Shown piece by piece: positions 26,528 through 35,667 of a DNA stretch of 64,000 bases. How positions within the stretch are numbered: the first letter of the stretch is position 1; every line of letters starts with the position of its first letter. Source of the stretch: Sulfurimonas hydrogeniphila (GTDB lineage Bacteria; Campylobacterota; Campylobacteria; Campylobacterales; Sulfurimonadaceae); contig NZ_CP035534.1 of NCBI RefSeq assembly GCF_009068765.1, positions 2,278,012 to 2,342,011 of the forward strand. Reading direction: 5' to 3'. The translations under genes and the position numbers were made by a program. The notes beneath the pieces are model-generated. The model was not told the DNA's origin and ran no database searches. It saw only the letters and a list, made by a program, of their open reading frames with translations.

Positions 26528-28054
26528 CTATTGCTCCTCTTGTACAAAATGAGCGCCGCAGCTCTCTTTTCGCTCTAACGCAGCACTCACTACCGCTTCA
26601 CAGACATCAAGCATATTTCTAAATTCTATGAACTCTACAAGATTGGTATTATAAACTTTGCCGGTGTCTTTGACACCCATAAGGGGCAGTTGTTCTTTTA
26701 AGAGTTGTATCTCTTTTCGTGCTTGGAGCAGTGCACTCTCTTTTCTTATAATGCCCACTTTTTTATAAAAAAGTTCCCCTACATACGAACGTTTTTCATA
26801 AAAATCAATTTCATTGCTAAAGCTTTTGAGCTTATCAAGAAAATTTGTCTCTTTTTTGCATGTACGCTCATTTTTGCTTTTATCATCACAAAAAGTATAA
26901 TGCGCTGCACTTTTACCGGCTTCACGACCAAAAACTATAATCTCAAGCAAAGAGTTGCCACCCAAACGGTTTGCACCATGTACTTTGTGGTTTGCACACT
27001 CACCACAGGCAAACAAACCGCTTACGCTTGTTTGCGATTTGTTATCAACTTCTATTCCGCCCATAGTATAGTGTGCAACTGCTTTGATGGGAATCAGATC
27101 TTTTACAGGGTCCACCTTTTCATACAAAAGCGCCAGTTTTCTCTCCTGTGGCAGATTCTCGTCTATAAACTCTTCTCCTAAATGTCGAATATCCAAATAG
27201 ACCTCTTCACCTGCTAAGATTTGTTCATTGATTGCACGACTTACTTCATCTCTTGGTGCAAGTTCGTTTATAAAACGCTCTCCCTTGGAATTAAGCAGAT
27301 ACCCGCCTTCTCCTCTGGCACTTTCACTGATAAGGATAGAAGAGTTTTTCAGTCCTGTCGGATGAAACTGTACGAACTCCATACCCAAAAGTTTTGCACC
27401 GATTCTTGCAGCTGCCGCTATACCGTCTCCTGTAGAAGCTGTTGAGTTTGTAGAGTATTTGTCATATATGCGTGAGTACCCTCCTGATGCCAAAACAACA
27501 CTTTTTGCAAAGTGATGTTCCAATTCTCCGCTTCTTATATTCAAAATTAATGCGCCACAGATACTCCCGTCTTCTTTTGTAAGCAAATCAAGCAAATAGC
27601 GTTCATTATGTATTTCAATATCTTCTTTCAAACAACGCTCATAAAGTGTATGCAGTATTTTTAATCCTGTATAATCCTGTGCATAGCAGGCCCTTGGAGC
27701 AGATGCCCCTCCAAGCTTTCTTTGGGCAATTTTTCCATCAGCTGTACGGGAAAAACAGACACCGATTTCATCAAGCCACTGTATGGCATTCGGTGCTTCA
27801 CTGCACATGTAACGAACAGCTTCTTCGTCTGCCTGTCCGTGTGCAGATTTCAGCGTGTTTTGAATATGCTCTTCTACAGAGTCCGGACTCACATTTCCTA
27901 GTGCAGCATTCATCCCGCCCTGTGCCATACAGGTCTGACTTCTTGTCGGGTACTCTTTTGTAAGTACACGTACACTTGCACCGGCATCCTTGGCAGCAAG
28001 AGCCGCTGTAAGTCCTGCCCCGCCTGCTCCTATAATCAATACATCTGTAATCAT
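26528..28054 (-). CDS. fumarate reductase/succinate dehydrogenase-like flavoprotein subunit
   Basis: 508 residues. FAD-binding GAGGAGLTAALAA at residues 9-21; substrate-site motifs QFHPTGL, the catalytic-Arg region LAPRDEVSRAI, HYTMGG and the C-terminal flavin-contact GANRLGGNSLLE. The position where the covalently FAD-binding His normally sits (S-H-T) reads Ser-Gln-Thr (Gln40), so FAD is probably non-covalent. There is no Tat signal, so the enzyme is cytoplasmic. Likely role: succinate/fumarate interconversion, perhaps in the reductive TCA cycle, or a thiol- or other donor-linked fumarate reductase. Its start overlaps the upstream dehydrogenase gene by four bases. Confidence 0.88.
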   Translation of the reverse strand: MITDVLIIGAGGAGLTAALAAKDAGASVRVLTKEYPTRSQTCMAQGGMNAALGNVSPDSVEEHIQNTLKSAHGQADEEAVRYMCSEAPNAIQWLDEIGVCFSRTADGKIAQRKLGGASAPRACYAQDYTGLKILHTLYERCLKEDIEIHNERYLLDLLTKEDGSICGALILNIRSGELEHHFAKSVVLASGGYSRIYDKYSTNSTASTGDGIAAAARIGAKLLGMEFVQFHPTGLKNSSILISESARGEGGYLLNSKGERFINELAPRDEVSRAINEQILAGEEVYLDIRHLGEEFIDENLPQERKLALLYEKVDPVKDLIPIKAVAHYTMGGIEVDNKSQTSVSGLFACGECANHKVHGANRLGGNSLLEIIVFGREAGKSAAHYTFCDDKSKNERTCKKETNFLDKLKSFSNEIDFYEKRSYVGELFYKKVGIIRKESALLQARKEIQLLKEQLPLMGVKDTGKVYNTNLVEFIEFRNMLDVCEAVVSAALERKESCGAHFVQEEQ

Positions 28055-28974
28055 TGTATATTCTCACATACACTCTGAATGAGCTTTTCTCTGGCTTCAA
28101 CCGATGTCCAGGCAATATGCGGTGTCATATAGAGCCTCTCTTTGTTCTTTACATGTAACAGGGGACTCTCTTGCGGCAAGGGCTCTTTTTCAAACACATC
28201 CAGCCCGAAAGAGATATTTTTTTCATCCACAAGTCTGGCAACTGCCGACTCGTTAATGATTCCGCCACGCCCGAGGTTCAGTACCACTGCACCCTCTTTA
28301 CATGTAAAGAGCTTTTCATAGTCTAAAAGGTTTTTTGTTTTTTCATTAAGCGGTGCGTGCACAGTAATAATATCGCAATTTTTTAAAAGCTCGTCAAGGT
28401 CTGCTCTTTGAAAATCTTGACTGCGATTTACCCCGCTTGTCGAGTAGTAACAGACATCCGCACCGAAACATTTGGCAATATTAGCAACACCTCTGCCTAT
28501 TTCACCCAGACCGATGATGCCCCATCTTTTTCCTTTTATCTCAAAAAACGGATGACTTACATCGGTAAACAGGGCACTCTTGGAGTAGGCACCGCTTTTG
28601 ACAACTTCATCATAGTAGCGTGAATGGCCTATGAGATAAAAAAGCATAGAAAATGTGTGCTGGATAACAGAGTCGGTAGAATATCCGGCCACATTTTTTA
28701 CTGCAATGCCAAACTCTTTTGCAGCCTCAAGGTCAACATTGTTCATTCCTGTTGCCGCAACACAGATCAGTTTGAGGTTTTTTGCATGCTGCATATGCTC
28801 TTTTGTTATCACAACTTTGTTTGTTACTATAACTTCCGCATCTGTAATACGTTTGAGTGTCTCCTGCGGTGATGTTGTTTTGTATGCTGTTACGCTTCCC
28901 AACCTGTCAAAACAGGACAGATCCGTATCGCCAAAGGTCAATGTATCGAGTAAAACTATTGTACGGCTTTGCAT
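28051..28974 (-). CDS. D-2-hydroxyacid dehydrogenase (NAD-dependent)
   Basis: 307 residues. The Rossmann motif GIIGLGEIGRGVANIAKCFG (about 155-175) and the conserved catalytic Arg-Glu-His set are visible: RGGIINESA, FEKEPLP and TPHIAWTS. Family members reduce or oxidise 2-hydroxy acids such as glycerate, phosphoglycerate or lactate; length resembles hydroxypyruvate/glycerate reductases. The ATG abuts the purT stop codon (TAAATG) and its own stop overlaps the flavoprotein start. The precise substrate cannot be read from sequence. Confidence 0.88.
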   Translation of the reverse strand: MQSRTIVLLDTLTFGDTDLSCFDRLGSVTAYKTTSPQETLKRITDAEVIVTNKVVITKEHMQHAKNLKLICVAATGMNNVDLEAAKEFGIAVKNVAGYSTDSVIQHTFSMLFYLIGHSRYYDEVVKSGAYSKSALFTDVSHPFFEIKGKRWGIIGLGEIGRGVANIAKCFGADVCYYSTSGVNRSQDFQRADLDELLKNCDIITVHAPLNEKTKNLLDYEKLFTCKEGAVVLNLGRGGIINESAVARLVDEKNISFGLDVFEKEPLPQESPLLHVKNKERLYMTPHIAWTSVEAREKLIQSVCENIQ

Positions 28975-30144
28975 TTACATGTCTCTGATTTTTGTTATAA
29001 GTTCACGCGCTTTTTCAAGTGCGGCATCTACTTTATCAAAAACAAGTGCCACAGCCAAGCGGCGTCCTTTATGTGCTTCGGGTTTTCCAAATACTCTGAC
29101 ATAGGAATTGTCACTAAAGAGGCTCTCATCCACATCAACAACAGGAGCAAAGCTCTCTTTTTCGCTTTTGAATGCGGCAGATGCGCCTTCACCGTAAAAA
29201 GTAAATCCGAGTGGCAGTCCCAACACAGCACGCAGATGCAAGGCAAACTCACTCTGGCTTTGTGTTATAAGCGTTACCATTCCCGTATCATGCGGACGCG
29301 GGGAGACTTCAGAAAAATAAACCTCATCCCCTTTGATAAAAAGTTCAACACCAAAAAGCCCCTGTCCTCCAAGTCCGTCTGTTATCTCTTTTGCCATTTT
29401 CTGTGCTTTTTCTTTGGCTATCTCGCTCATCTGCATCGGCTGCCATGAAAAGACATAATCTCCGTCGCGTTGTTCATGTCCGATAGGTTCACAAAAAACT
29501 GTCTCTTTGCCGTTACGAGCCGTAAGCATTGTAATCTCATAATCAAAATCTACAAATGCTTCGACTATCAGCTCACTTGCATCTCCGCGTGCTTCTTTTG
29601 CCGCTTCCCATGAAGCAGGAATGTCTGCTTCACTTTTGGCAATACTCTGCCCATGTCCGCTTGAACTCATAACCGGTTTAATCACACAGGGAAAGCCAAG
29701 CTCACATGCTGCTTCAAGCATGCCTTCTTGTGTTGTAACAAATTTATACGGTCCGGTTTTGAGTCCCAAAACCTCTGCCGCAAAGGTACGGATATTTTTT
29801 CTGTTCATCGTTTTGCTGACTGCATTGGCATTTGGAATAACATTGTAGCCTCGATCTTCTGCCGCAAAAAGCGCATCAATGTTGATAGCTTCGATTTCCG
29901 GTAAAATATAATCAGGTTTTTCACGATAGATGATTTCCAAAAGGGCATCTTTGTCAAGCATATTCACAACATGGGAACGATGCGCCACCTGATGGGCCGG
30001 AGCATTTTCGTATCTGTCAACGGCTATGGTTTCAAGTCCCAGGCGCTGTGCTTCTATGATGACTTCTTTACCAAGTTCACCGGAACCGAGCAACATGATT
30101 TTTTTTGAATTTGATTTAAGGGGGGCACTGAATTGCATGAGCAT
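28975..30144 (-). CDS. purT: formate-dependent phosphoribosylglycinamide formyltransferase PurT
   Basis: 389 residues, the usual length. The N-terminus has [20 protein letters not shown], and an ATP-grasp core carries [14 protein letters not shown] and [14 protein letters not shown]. The enzyme uses ATP and formate to formylate GAR in purine synthesis, bypassing the folate-dependent PurN. AAGGA lies just before the ATG at 30144; a second ATG two codons later is possible. It heads an operon with the hydroxyacid dehydrogenase and fumarate reductase-like pair. Confidence 0.95.
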   Translation of the reverse strand: MLMQFSAPLKSNSKKIMLLGSGELGKEVIIEAQRLGLETIAVDRYENAPAHQVAHRSHVVNMLDKDALLEIIYREKPDYILPEIEAINIDALFAAEDRGYNVIPNANAVSKTMNRKNIRTFAAEVLGLKTGPYKFVTTQEGMLEAACELGFPCVIKPVMSSSGHGQSIAKSEADIPASWEAAKEARGDASELIVEAFVDFDYEITMLTARNGKETVFCEPIGHEQRDGDYVFSWQPMQMSEIAKEKAQKMAKEITDGLGGQGLFGVELFIKGDEVYFSEVSPRPHDTGMVTLITQSQSEFALHLRAVLGLPLGFTFYGEGASAAFKSEKESFAPVVDVDESLFSDNSYVRVFGKPEAHKGRRLAVALVFDKVDAALEKARELITKIRDM

Positions 30145-30191
30145 AATTCCTTCAATTTGTATTGAAGAAATTATATCAAAATAGAGTTAAT

Positions 30192-31928
30192 TTAACGTTT
30201 TAATCCTATTAGGGTTTCAAGCAGTTGATCAGATGTTGTAATCGTTTTTCCGTTTGCCTGATATCCACGCTGAATAACAATTAACTGTGTCAAAGCTAAA
30301 GACAAGTCAACATTTGATGCTTCCAATGCAGAAGATTGTATAAACCCACGTCCGGCAGTAGCAGCAGTTCCTATAATCGGATCACCGGAATTGGCAGTTT
30401 GGTTATAAACATTTCCGCCTTCTGTTGAAAGTCCCTCATTATTTGTAAATTTTGCCATACCTATTTGTGCCAAACCAAATGATCGGCCATTAGAAAATGA
30501 ACCAACCAGTGTCCCACTTTGATCAATTCTAATACCTACTAAATCTCCACCCGTAAAACCGTCTTGAGAAATTCCAGAGGTCGCACTCAGACTATCAAAC
30601 GATGTCATCCCGTCAAAATCATTAGGCGTACCAAAAGAGAGATTCACCGTCTGATTTGGAGCCGAACCATTGTTGCCGGTAAAAGAAACACTTGTTGGAT
30701 CATATGTACTGAGAGAGCCGTCTGTGTTAAATGTTATCGCACCTTTGACTTGATTTGTTGGGGCTACGGTACTTATTGTTGAAGGCTCAGGAACTGTAAT
30801 CGTCATATCCCATTTACTTGCAGAAACTTTTCTAAATTCTGTTCTAAGTGTATGTTTTGTCCCCAGTGAATCAAAAATATCTATAGAACTTGAATGCGTA
30901 GCAGCATTAAAGTCTTGAGAGAAAGCAGTTGCACCAGTCGTATTTGGCAAACTGCCTTCCAGCGCACTCATTGTTGTAGTAAAGCGTGAGTTTTCTGTTA
31001 CTGTACCCGTAATTGGTTCTATATTGATATTTAAATCAGCACCACCGGCAGCAGAGTTGTCAATTTTTATTTTCCCTTGATCATCCACAACTACTGTTGC
31101 TGTAGAAGAAATATTAGCAACATCCGTTTGCATTTTATCTCGCAGATCTTTTAAAGTTGTAAAATCTCCTGTGCCGTCTGATTGGTATTCATATGTATAA
31201 ATAGTTCCATCACCATAATCAATTGTTACACCTTGCCCGTTTTGTAAAGAAAAAGCCTCTCCATTGCTGTTAAACATTGCCCCTATATCACCAGAGTTGA
31301 CACCTACCGTATTTCCATCATAATCACTCACTACTCCATTTTCATCAATCGGGTACGCACGGGAATAGCTCGAAACCAAAGGTCCTGAATTAAGATTTGC
31401 TTTCAATACCACTTCTGTTGTTGGCTGTGCTGGTGTTGTAAGTCCTGGCGGTATATTTATATTTTCAATCGGTGCTGTCGAATCCACTTTTCCGGTTACA
31501 GGGTCACGCAGCCATCCTTGGACTATAAAACCGTTGTTATCAACAAAATTTCCGCCTGCATCAAACTTAAAATCACCCGCACGTGTATATTTGTAAGTAT
31601 TTCCTCCATCTGGAGAGATAATAAAAAAACCATCTCCCTGCACAGCGACATCTGTATTTTTATCTGTATTCGTTATGGAACCTTGTGAAAAAATTTGTGT
31701 TGTTGAGTTTGCAGTTGAACCAAGTCCAACCTGAACAGAATTTTTACCGCCTAACTGTCCCTGTGGAGCTGTAGCAATGGAACTTGTTTGTGCCAAAAGA
31801 TCTGAAAAATTTGCACGTGAATATTTAAAACCCGTAGTATTTACATTAGCAATATTATTTGATTCGACATCCATGGCAACTTGATGAGATTGTAACCCAG
31901 AAATACCAGAATAAAGTGATTTTAACAT
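30192..31928 (-). CDS. flgE: flagellar hook protein FlgE
   Basis: 578 residues. The N-terminal rod/hook signature (LYSGISGLQSHQVAMDVESN, then NIANVNTTGFK) and C-terminal FlgE helix (EASNVDLSLALTQLIVIQRG then YQANGKTITTSDQLLETLI) are complete. The middle is a Thr/Ser/Gly-rich variable hook surface domain. The export-competent hook polymerises outside the cell. A separate sigma-54-like promoter lies upstream at 31982-31997, so it can be transcribed apart from the genes before it. Confidence 0.95.
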   Translation of the reverse strand: MLKSLYSGISGLQSHQVAMDVESNNIANVNTTGFKYSRANFSDLLAQTSSIATAPQGQLGGKNSVQVGLGSTANSTTQIFSQGSITNTDKNTDVAVQGDGFFIISPDGGNTYKYTRAGDFKFDAGGNFVDNNGFIVQGWLRDPVTGKVDSTAPIENINIPPGLTTPAQPTTEVVLKANLNSGPLVSSYSRAYPIDENGVVSDYDGNTVGVNSGDIGAMFNSNGEAFSLQNGQGVTIDYGDGTIYTYEYQSDGTGDFTTLKDLRDKMQTDVANISSTATVVVDDQGKIKIDNSAAGGADLNINIEPITGTVTENSRFTTTMSALEGSLPNTTGATAFSQDFNAATHSSSIDIFDSLGTKHTLRTEFRKVSASKWDMTITVPEPSTISTVAPTNQVKGAITFNTDGSLSTYDPTSVSFTGNNGSAPNQTVNLSFGTPNDFDGMTSFDSLSATSGISQDGFTGGDLVGIRIDQSGTLVGSFSNGRSFGLAQIGMAKFTNNEGLSTEGGNVYNQTANSGDPIIGTAATAGRGFIQSSALEASNVDLSLALTQLIVIQRGYQANGKTITTSDQLLETLIGLKR

Positions 31929-31981
31929 TTTAAATCCTTTTTATCTTCTATCTCATATGATAGATTTAGTAAAATACATTA

Positions 31982-31997
31982 AGCATATATCATTCCA
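31982..31997 (-). promoter_or_regulatory. sigma-54-like promoter before flgE
   Basis: On the minus strand TTGGAATGATATATGCTT keeps the GG-N10-GC spacing of -24/-12 promoters. -24 reads TGGAAT (consensus TGGCAC) and -12 reads ATGC (TTGC). It lies 53 bases before the flgE ATG. RpoN control of hook genes is established in Campylobacter and Helicobacter; assignment here is by motif only. Confidence 0.55.
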
Positions 31998-32005
31998 ACT
32001 TTTAT

Positions 32006-33259
32006 TTAGGCATCCATATCAAGTGCTTTTTGCATCATCTCATCAGCTGTGGTAATTGATTTGGAATTTGCATCATATGATCGTTGTAATACTATAAGCT
32101 CTGTTAATCCATATGTCATATCTACATTTGAACCTTCTAATTTATAATTTGTCATATCTGTACCTATGACGTTTTGTCCCGCGGCATCCTTGTAAAAAAA
32201 AGCTTCTCCGCTATTTGAAGATTGTGCAAAATTTGTGCCAGAAAGACGACTGAGCCCTTGATCATTCTGAAAGTGATAAAGAGCAATTTTTCCAACACTA
32301 CTCTGCATGCCATTTGTAAATGTTGCAATAACTTCACCATTTTTATTTATATCATAACCATTCAGTTCTCCACCTATGGTACCATTAGACAAAGAAGAAG
32401 CCGTTATATCTACATTTGAGAGTGCAACTATGCCATCAAAGCCTGTGCCCAAGTCAATTGTTACACTTGCACCATTATTATCTATAGACGTGAGAGTGTT
32501 TGTCACTAAAGCACCTGTTTCATCAAATTCGACAATACCTGACTGCGTGTCATATATAGTTTCTCCGTCTAAAGACTGTGTTGTTGCAACAACATTCCAT
32601 TGTGTTCCAGGAGGGATTTGCGGATCAACCAGTGTATACTCAAGTTTAAGTTCATTCTTTACACCAGCCGGATCAACAACACTCGCACTCATAGTTCTTA
32701 CTTCTGAAACAGTTCCTATATTCCCGGAAAATTGTGCTATTGTTGTTGGTTCTGCAGGATAGGTTAATGACTTTGGAAAACGCAACTTCTCTTGTTCTCC
32801 AGCATCTGCCAAAGGGACTTCATCAAGTTGTTGTGTCAGCACTTCTCCATCTATATTACCGCCCATAGTACCTAGTACATGATAGCCATCGGTAGTCACC
32901 AGATCATCATTGCTGTCAAATGAAAAAGCCCCATTACGGGTATATACAGGATCCCCGTCTCCTTGAACACCAAACCACCCATCACCCAATATTGCCAAAT
33001 CTGTACTTCTGTCTGTTAACAAATATGATCCTGTTGATTCTATCATAGGTGTTGCCTGAAGAGTTGTTCCCAAACCAACAGAATCACTTGTAGTGCCATT
33101 TGTTGTCATGAGAGCATCTTCAAAAAGTGATGAGAACTCATATGTATTACCTCTATATCCGACTGTATTTACATTCGCTAAATTATCAGAGATAATGTCA
33201 ATACCTGAAGAGTTTGTCTTAAGTCCACTCAGACCTGTATAAAAAGCTTGCGTCATCAT
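32006..33259 (-). CDS. FlgE-family flagellar hook/basal-body protein (second copy)
   Basis: 417 residues. The N-terminus (FYTGLSGLKTNSSGIDIISD, NLANVNTVGYRG) and C-terminus (EGSNVDMTYGLTELIVLQRS, then YDANSKSITTADEMMQ) mark the FlgE/FlgF/FlgG family, and it follows flgD. The central domain is shorter than that of the 578-residue FlgE. Two hook-type genes in tandem are reminiscent of the flgE/flgE2 paralogues of Campylobacter. Which of the two forms the main hook is not clear from sequence; AGAGGA precedes the ATG. Confidence 0.88.
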   Translation of the reverse strand: MMTQAFYTGLSGLKTNSSGIDIISDNLANVNTVGYRGNTYEFSSLFEDALMTTNGTTSDSVGLGTTLQATPMIESTGSYLLTDRSTDLAILGDGWFGVQGDGDPVYTRNGAFSFDSNDDLVTTDGYHVLGTMGGNIDGEVLTQQLDEVPLADAGEQEKLRFPKSLTYPAEPTTIAQFSGNIGTVSEVRTMSASVVDPAGVKNELKLEYTLVDPQIPPGTQWNVVATTQSLDGETIYDTQSGIVEFDETGALVTNTLTSIDNNGASVTIDLGTGFDGIVALSNVDITASSLSNGTIGGELNGYDINKNGEVIATFTNGMQSSVGKIALYHFQNDQGLSRLSGTNFAQSSNSGEAFFYKDAAGQNVIGTDMTNYKLEGSNVDMTYGLTELIVLQRSYDANSKSITTADEMMQKALDMDA

Positions 33260-33270
33260 AAGTTTATCCT

Positions 33271-33939
33271 CTAATAAATTTCAACAACATTTGCAAGAGG
33301 CACATATCCAGAACCAACTTTTACATAAGTCTCACCTGCATCAAATCGTACAGATTCTATTGGGTATGTACCTACTCTTGCTGTTAGACTCTCACCAGCT
33401 GAATTTGTATATGAGGCAGTAGCATAGTAGATTCCTTCATCAACACTGTTGCCTGCGCTATCCTTTCCGTCCCATGTATATGTATAAATTCCGGCATCAC
33501 CTTGTTCTGCCGTAATTGTTTGAATAATATTCCCATTACTGTCAAGTATTTCCACATTCCCTGAAGCGACATCTGAAGGAAAGTAGATTTCAAATGATGT
33601 ATCTTCTCCTTCAGTATATGTTATCGCATTACTCCCTAAATCTGCAGTCTTGCCAATGGCTGAAATAGCAGAAAAATCACTAGAAGCTGCCATTGTCGCG
33701 GCCAAGTCCTCTAATGCTTTATTTGTATTGTCTGTTGCTTCAAGAGTGGCTAGCTGTGAAGTTTGCGTCAAAATCTGTTCAGTATCAGTAGGTTCCGTTG
33801 GGTCTTGATTTTGAAGTTCTACCAAAAGAAGTGTCATAAAATCATCATTACTTAAACTTGTTTTATCTTCTACAACATCTGCACCTGTTGTATAATCGCC
33901 ATATACCGAGGTATCTTGTCCTATAGAATTAATTGCCAT
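33271..33939 (-). CDS. flgD: flagellar hook-capping protein FlgD
   Basis: 222 residues. The N-terminal segment (LSNDDFMTLLLVELQNQDPT, then EPTDTEQILTQTSQLATLEA) is the conserved FlgD secretion/capping region; a Gly-rich FlgD Ig-like/TonB-like fold follows (GIYTYTWDGKDSAGNSVDEG). FlgD caps the growing hook and is replaced by hook-associated proteins. It lies 10 bases after fliK and 11 before the second FlgE-like gene. Confidence 0.94.
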   Translation of the reverse strand: MAINSIGQDTSVYGDYTTGADVVEDKTSLSNDDFMTLLLVELQNQDPTEPTDTEQILTQTSQLATLEATDNTNKALEDLAATMAASSDFSAISAIGKTADLGSNAITYTEGEDTSFEIYFPSDVASGNVEILDSNGNIIQTITAEQGDAGIYTYTWDGKDSAGNSVDEGIYYATASYTNSAGESLTARVGTYPIESVRFDAGETYVKVGSGYVPLANVVEIY

Positions 33940-33949
33940 TGTTTATCCT

Positions 33950-35431
33950 TTATGCGTAATTTGGAACTATAATCTCTAAAGAGTTTATAATTTCTTCTTT
34001 TTTTTCTTTATTGTCAAAATAATTATATTCTTCATGCGCTTTTTGATTATTTTGTCCTTGTTGCTGCATTTGTCCACCAGCTGAATTTTCTGAATTTTGA
34101 GAACTGCTACTAAAATTTAATGTAGCATTATTTATTCCATTATTATTAAGTTGCAGCTTCAAGTCATTAGCATTCACAGCCAGAGTATTGATGGCAGTAT
34201 TGTTTGAACTGATATTTATATGAAGATTTTTTCCGCGTTGTACTATCGTCAGATCAACCTCACCCAGTCTTTGTGGATTTAGCTGAACTTTGATACGTGT
34301 AAATGGCGACTTATACTCTTCAATTGCAGATTTTACATCATGAGAGAGATATTTTACCATCTGTTTTGCTTCATTGAGTTTTACCTCAAAACTGTCTGCC
34401 TTTGCAATATTCAATCCATCTGTCTTTGCCTGTACAGCGCCGTCTTCACTCTTGTCATTTTGCAAAAGAGACGCTAATGATTTTTCTGTCTCTCTTGAAG
34501 TATGCGGTGCTACCATCACCTTTGCTGTTGCTACTGAAAAATCTGCTGTAAGACCTGATTCATTCTTTGTGATTTTTTCTCCACGCAGAAGAAGCTTCAA
34601 TGTGTCATCAGCTTTTTGTTTTGGAGTTTTGTCTATTGTCAGTGTATTTACTTTTGTATCTACAATTTGCTGTGTCGTAATTTCAGTAACGCTGCTCTGC
34701 GCTTTAAACAAGGGGGTCTGTTTCTGCTCTTGTTTAACCTGCTGTGTATTTTTAACAATTTCTTTTTTTACCAGTTCCAAACTTTCGTCTGCCACCCCTG
34801 TCTCTTGAACTTTTGCAACATCTGCTTTTGTTTTTTTTACTTTGACACGAACCGGTATCTCTTCATTTGAAACGTCTGCTTCTTCTTTTGCTTCTTGTTT
34901 TATCTGGGAAAAAGAAGTTTGTTCTGACTTTTGTACTGCTTCTTGTTTTATCTGCAAAGAAGGAGATTTCTGCTCTGCTATTGTTTTTGCATTCGTCTGT
35001 GCAAAGTCTTTCACCTCTTCCAATGTGATTTTTGAAAGTTCAATCCCTGTTTTCTTTGCAAGCTGTACAAGACCGTTCAGTGTTTTTGGCAAGGCATCGA
35101 TTTCGGCTTTCTTGTACCCTTCACTCTGCACAATTTTGCTTTTGAGAAACTCTTTTGCCTCTTTTATCAAAACTTTAACATCCTCTTGTGACATTTTGGC
35201 TGTTATTTGCGAAGCAAGTTCGGCACTTTCTACTTCTGTGGCAGATCCAACAGGAACTTTTTCATCATTTAATGCAAGAATCAATGAACCGTTTTGCATA
35301 GTTTTACTGTTTGATTCTTTTGTTCCTTTAAGCAAGGATGCAAAAGAGATCGTTGGCTCTTCCTCTTCCGGAAGTGCTGTATTTAAAGGAGATAAGGAAG
35401 AAATCTCTTTTTTTATATCTACTGAAATCAC
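33950..35431 (-). CDS. fliK: flagellar hook-length control protein FliK
   Basis: 493 residues from a GTG start preceded by GAGGAG. Lys/Gln/Glu-rich low-complexity N-terminal two thirds, as in ruler-type FliK; the C-terminal domain has the conserved RIKVQLNPQRLGEVDLTIVQ, then NLHINISSNN (FliK-C motif LxPxxLGxVxv). The tail is Gln/Asn-rich (GGQMQQQGQNNQ). It measures hook length and switches export specificity. First gene of fliK-flgD-flgE-flgE, behind a sigma-54-like promoter. Confidence 0.92.
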   Translation of the reverse strand: MISVDIKKEISSLSPLNTALPEEEEPTISFASLLKGTKESNSKTMQNGSLILALNDEKVPVGSATEVESAELASQITAKMSQEDVKVLIKEAKEFLKSKIVQSEGYKKAEIDALPKTLNGLVQLAKKTGIELSKITLEEVKDFAQTNAKTIAEQKSPSLQIKQEAVQKSEQTSFSQIKQEAKEEADVSNEEIPVRVKVKKTKADVAKVQETGVADESLELVKKEIVKNTQQVKQEQKQTPLFKAQSSVTEITTQQIVDTKVNTLTIDKTPKQKADDTLKLLLRGEKITKNESGLTADFSVATAKVMVAPHTSRETEKSLASLLQNDKSEDGAVQAKTDGLNIAKADSFEVKLNEAKQMVKYLSHDVKSAIEEYKSPFTRIKVQLNPQRLGEVDLTIVQRGKNLHINISSNNTAINTLAVNANDLKLQLNNNGINNATLNFSSSSQNSENSAGGQMQQQGQNNQKAHEEYNYFDNKEKKEEIINSLEIIVPNYA

Positions 35432-35471
35432 ACTTTGCTCCTCTGCTTTTCAAAAGAATTTTAAAATACAA

Positions 35472-35487
35472 AGCATTTAGTGTTCCA
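35472..35487 (-). promoter_or_regulatory. sigma-54-like promoter before fliK
   Basis: Minus-strand TGGAACACTAAATGCT has GG-N10-GC spacing, with one mismatch in each half to TGGCAC and TTGC. It is about 41 bases before the fliK GTG. It shares the TTGGAA-like and ATGCTT halves with the site before flgE, which raises confidence for both. It abuts repeat copy E. Confidence 0.55.
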
Positions 35488-35496
35488 TTAAGTTAA

Positions 35497-35634
35497 GCAG
35501 ATTTTTCGGAACGCGGACTTCAGTCCGGACTGAGGGGGGGCAAGACTATTGCAACAGCAGACACTGCAGAAAAAAATTTAGTTTTTTTCCAAGTCACGCT
35601 TTAGCGTTAGAAAGTACCGGTTCCAAGAAAGCAT
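35497..35634 (-). repeat. intergenic inverted-repeat-bounded element, copy E
   Basis: About 138 bp in the opposite orientation to copies A and C. On the plus strand it starts CAGATTTTTCGGAACGCGG, includes the palindromic ACTTCAGTCCGGACTGAG, the centre CTGCAGAAAAAAATTTAG and ends AAAGTACCGGTTCC then AAGAAAGC. It fills most of the 236-base spacer between divergent fliK and the small secreted gene at 35668. Confidence 0.75.
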
Positions 35635-35667
35635 TAATATTTTTAAAGAAGTGTCGATATTAAAAAT

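Noticed and set aside
34842..35480. 212-codon plus-strand open frame opposite fliK
   Set aside because: Antisense to a gene with clear FliK motifs; the Ser/Phe-rich translation is a product of the Lys/Glu-rich complement.
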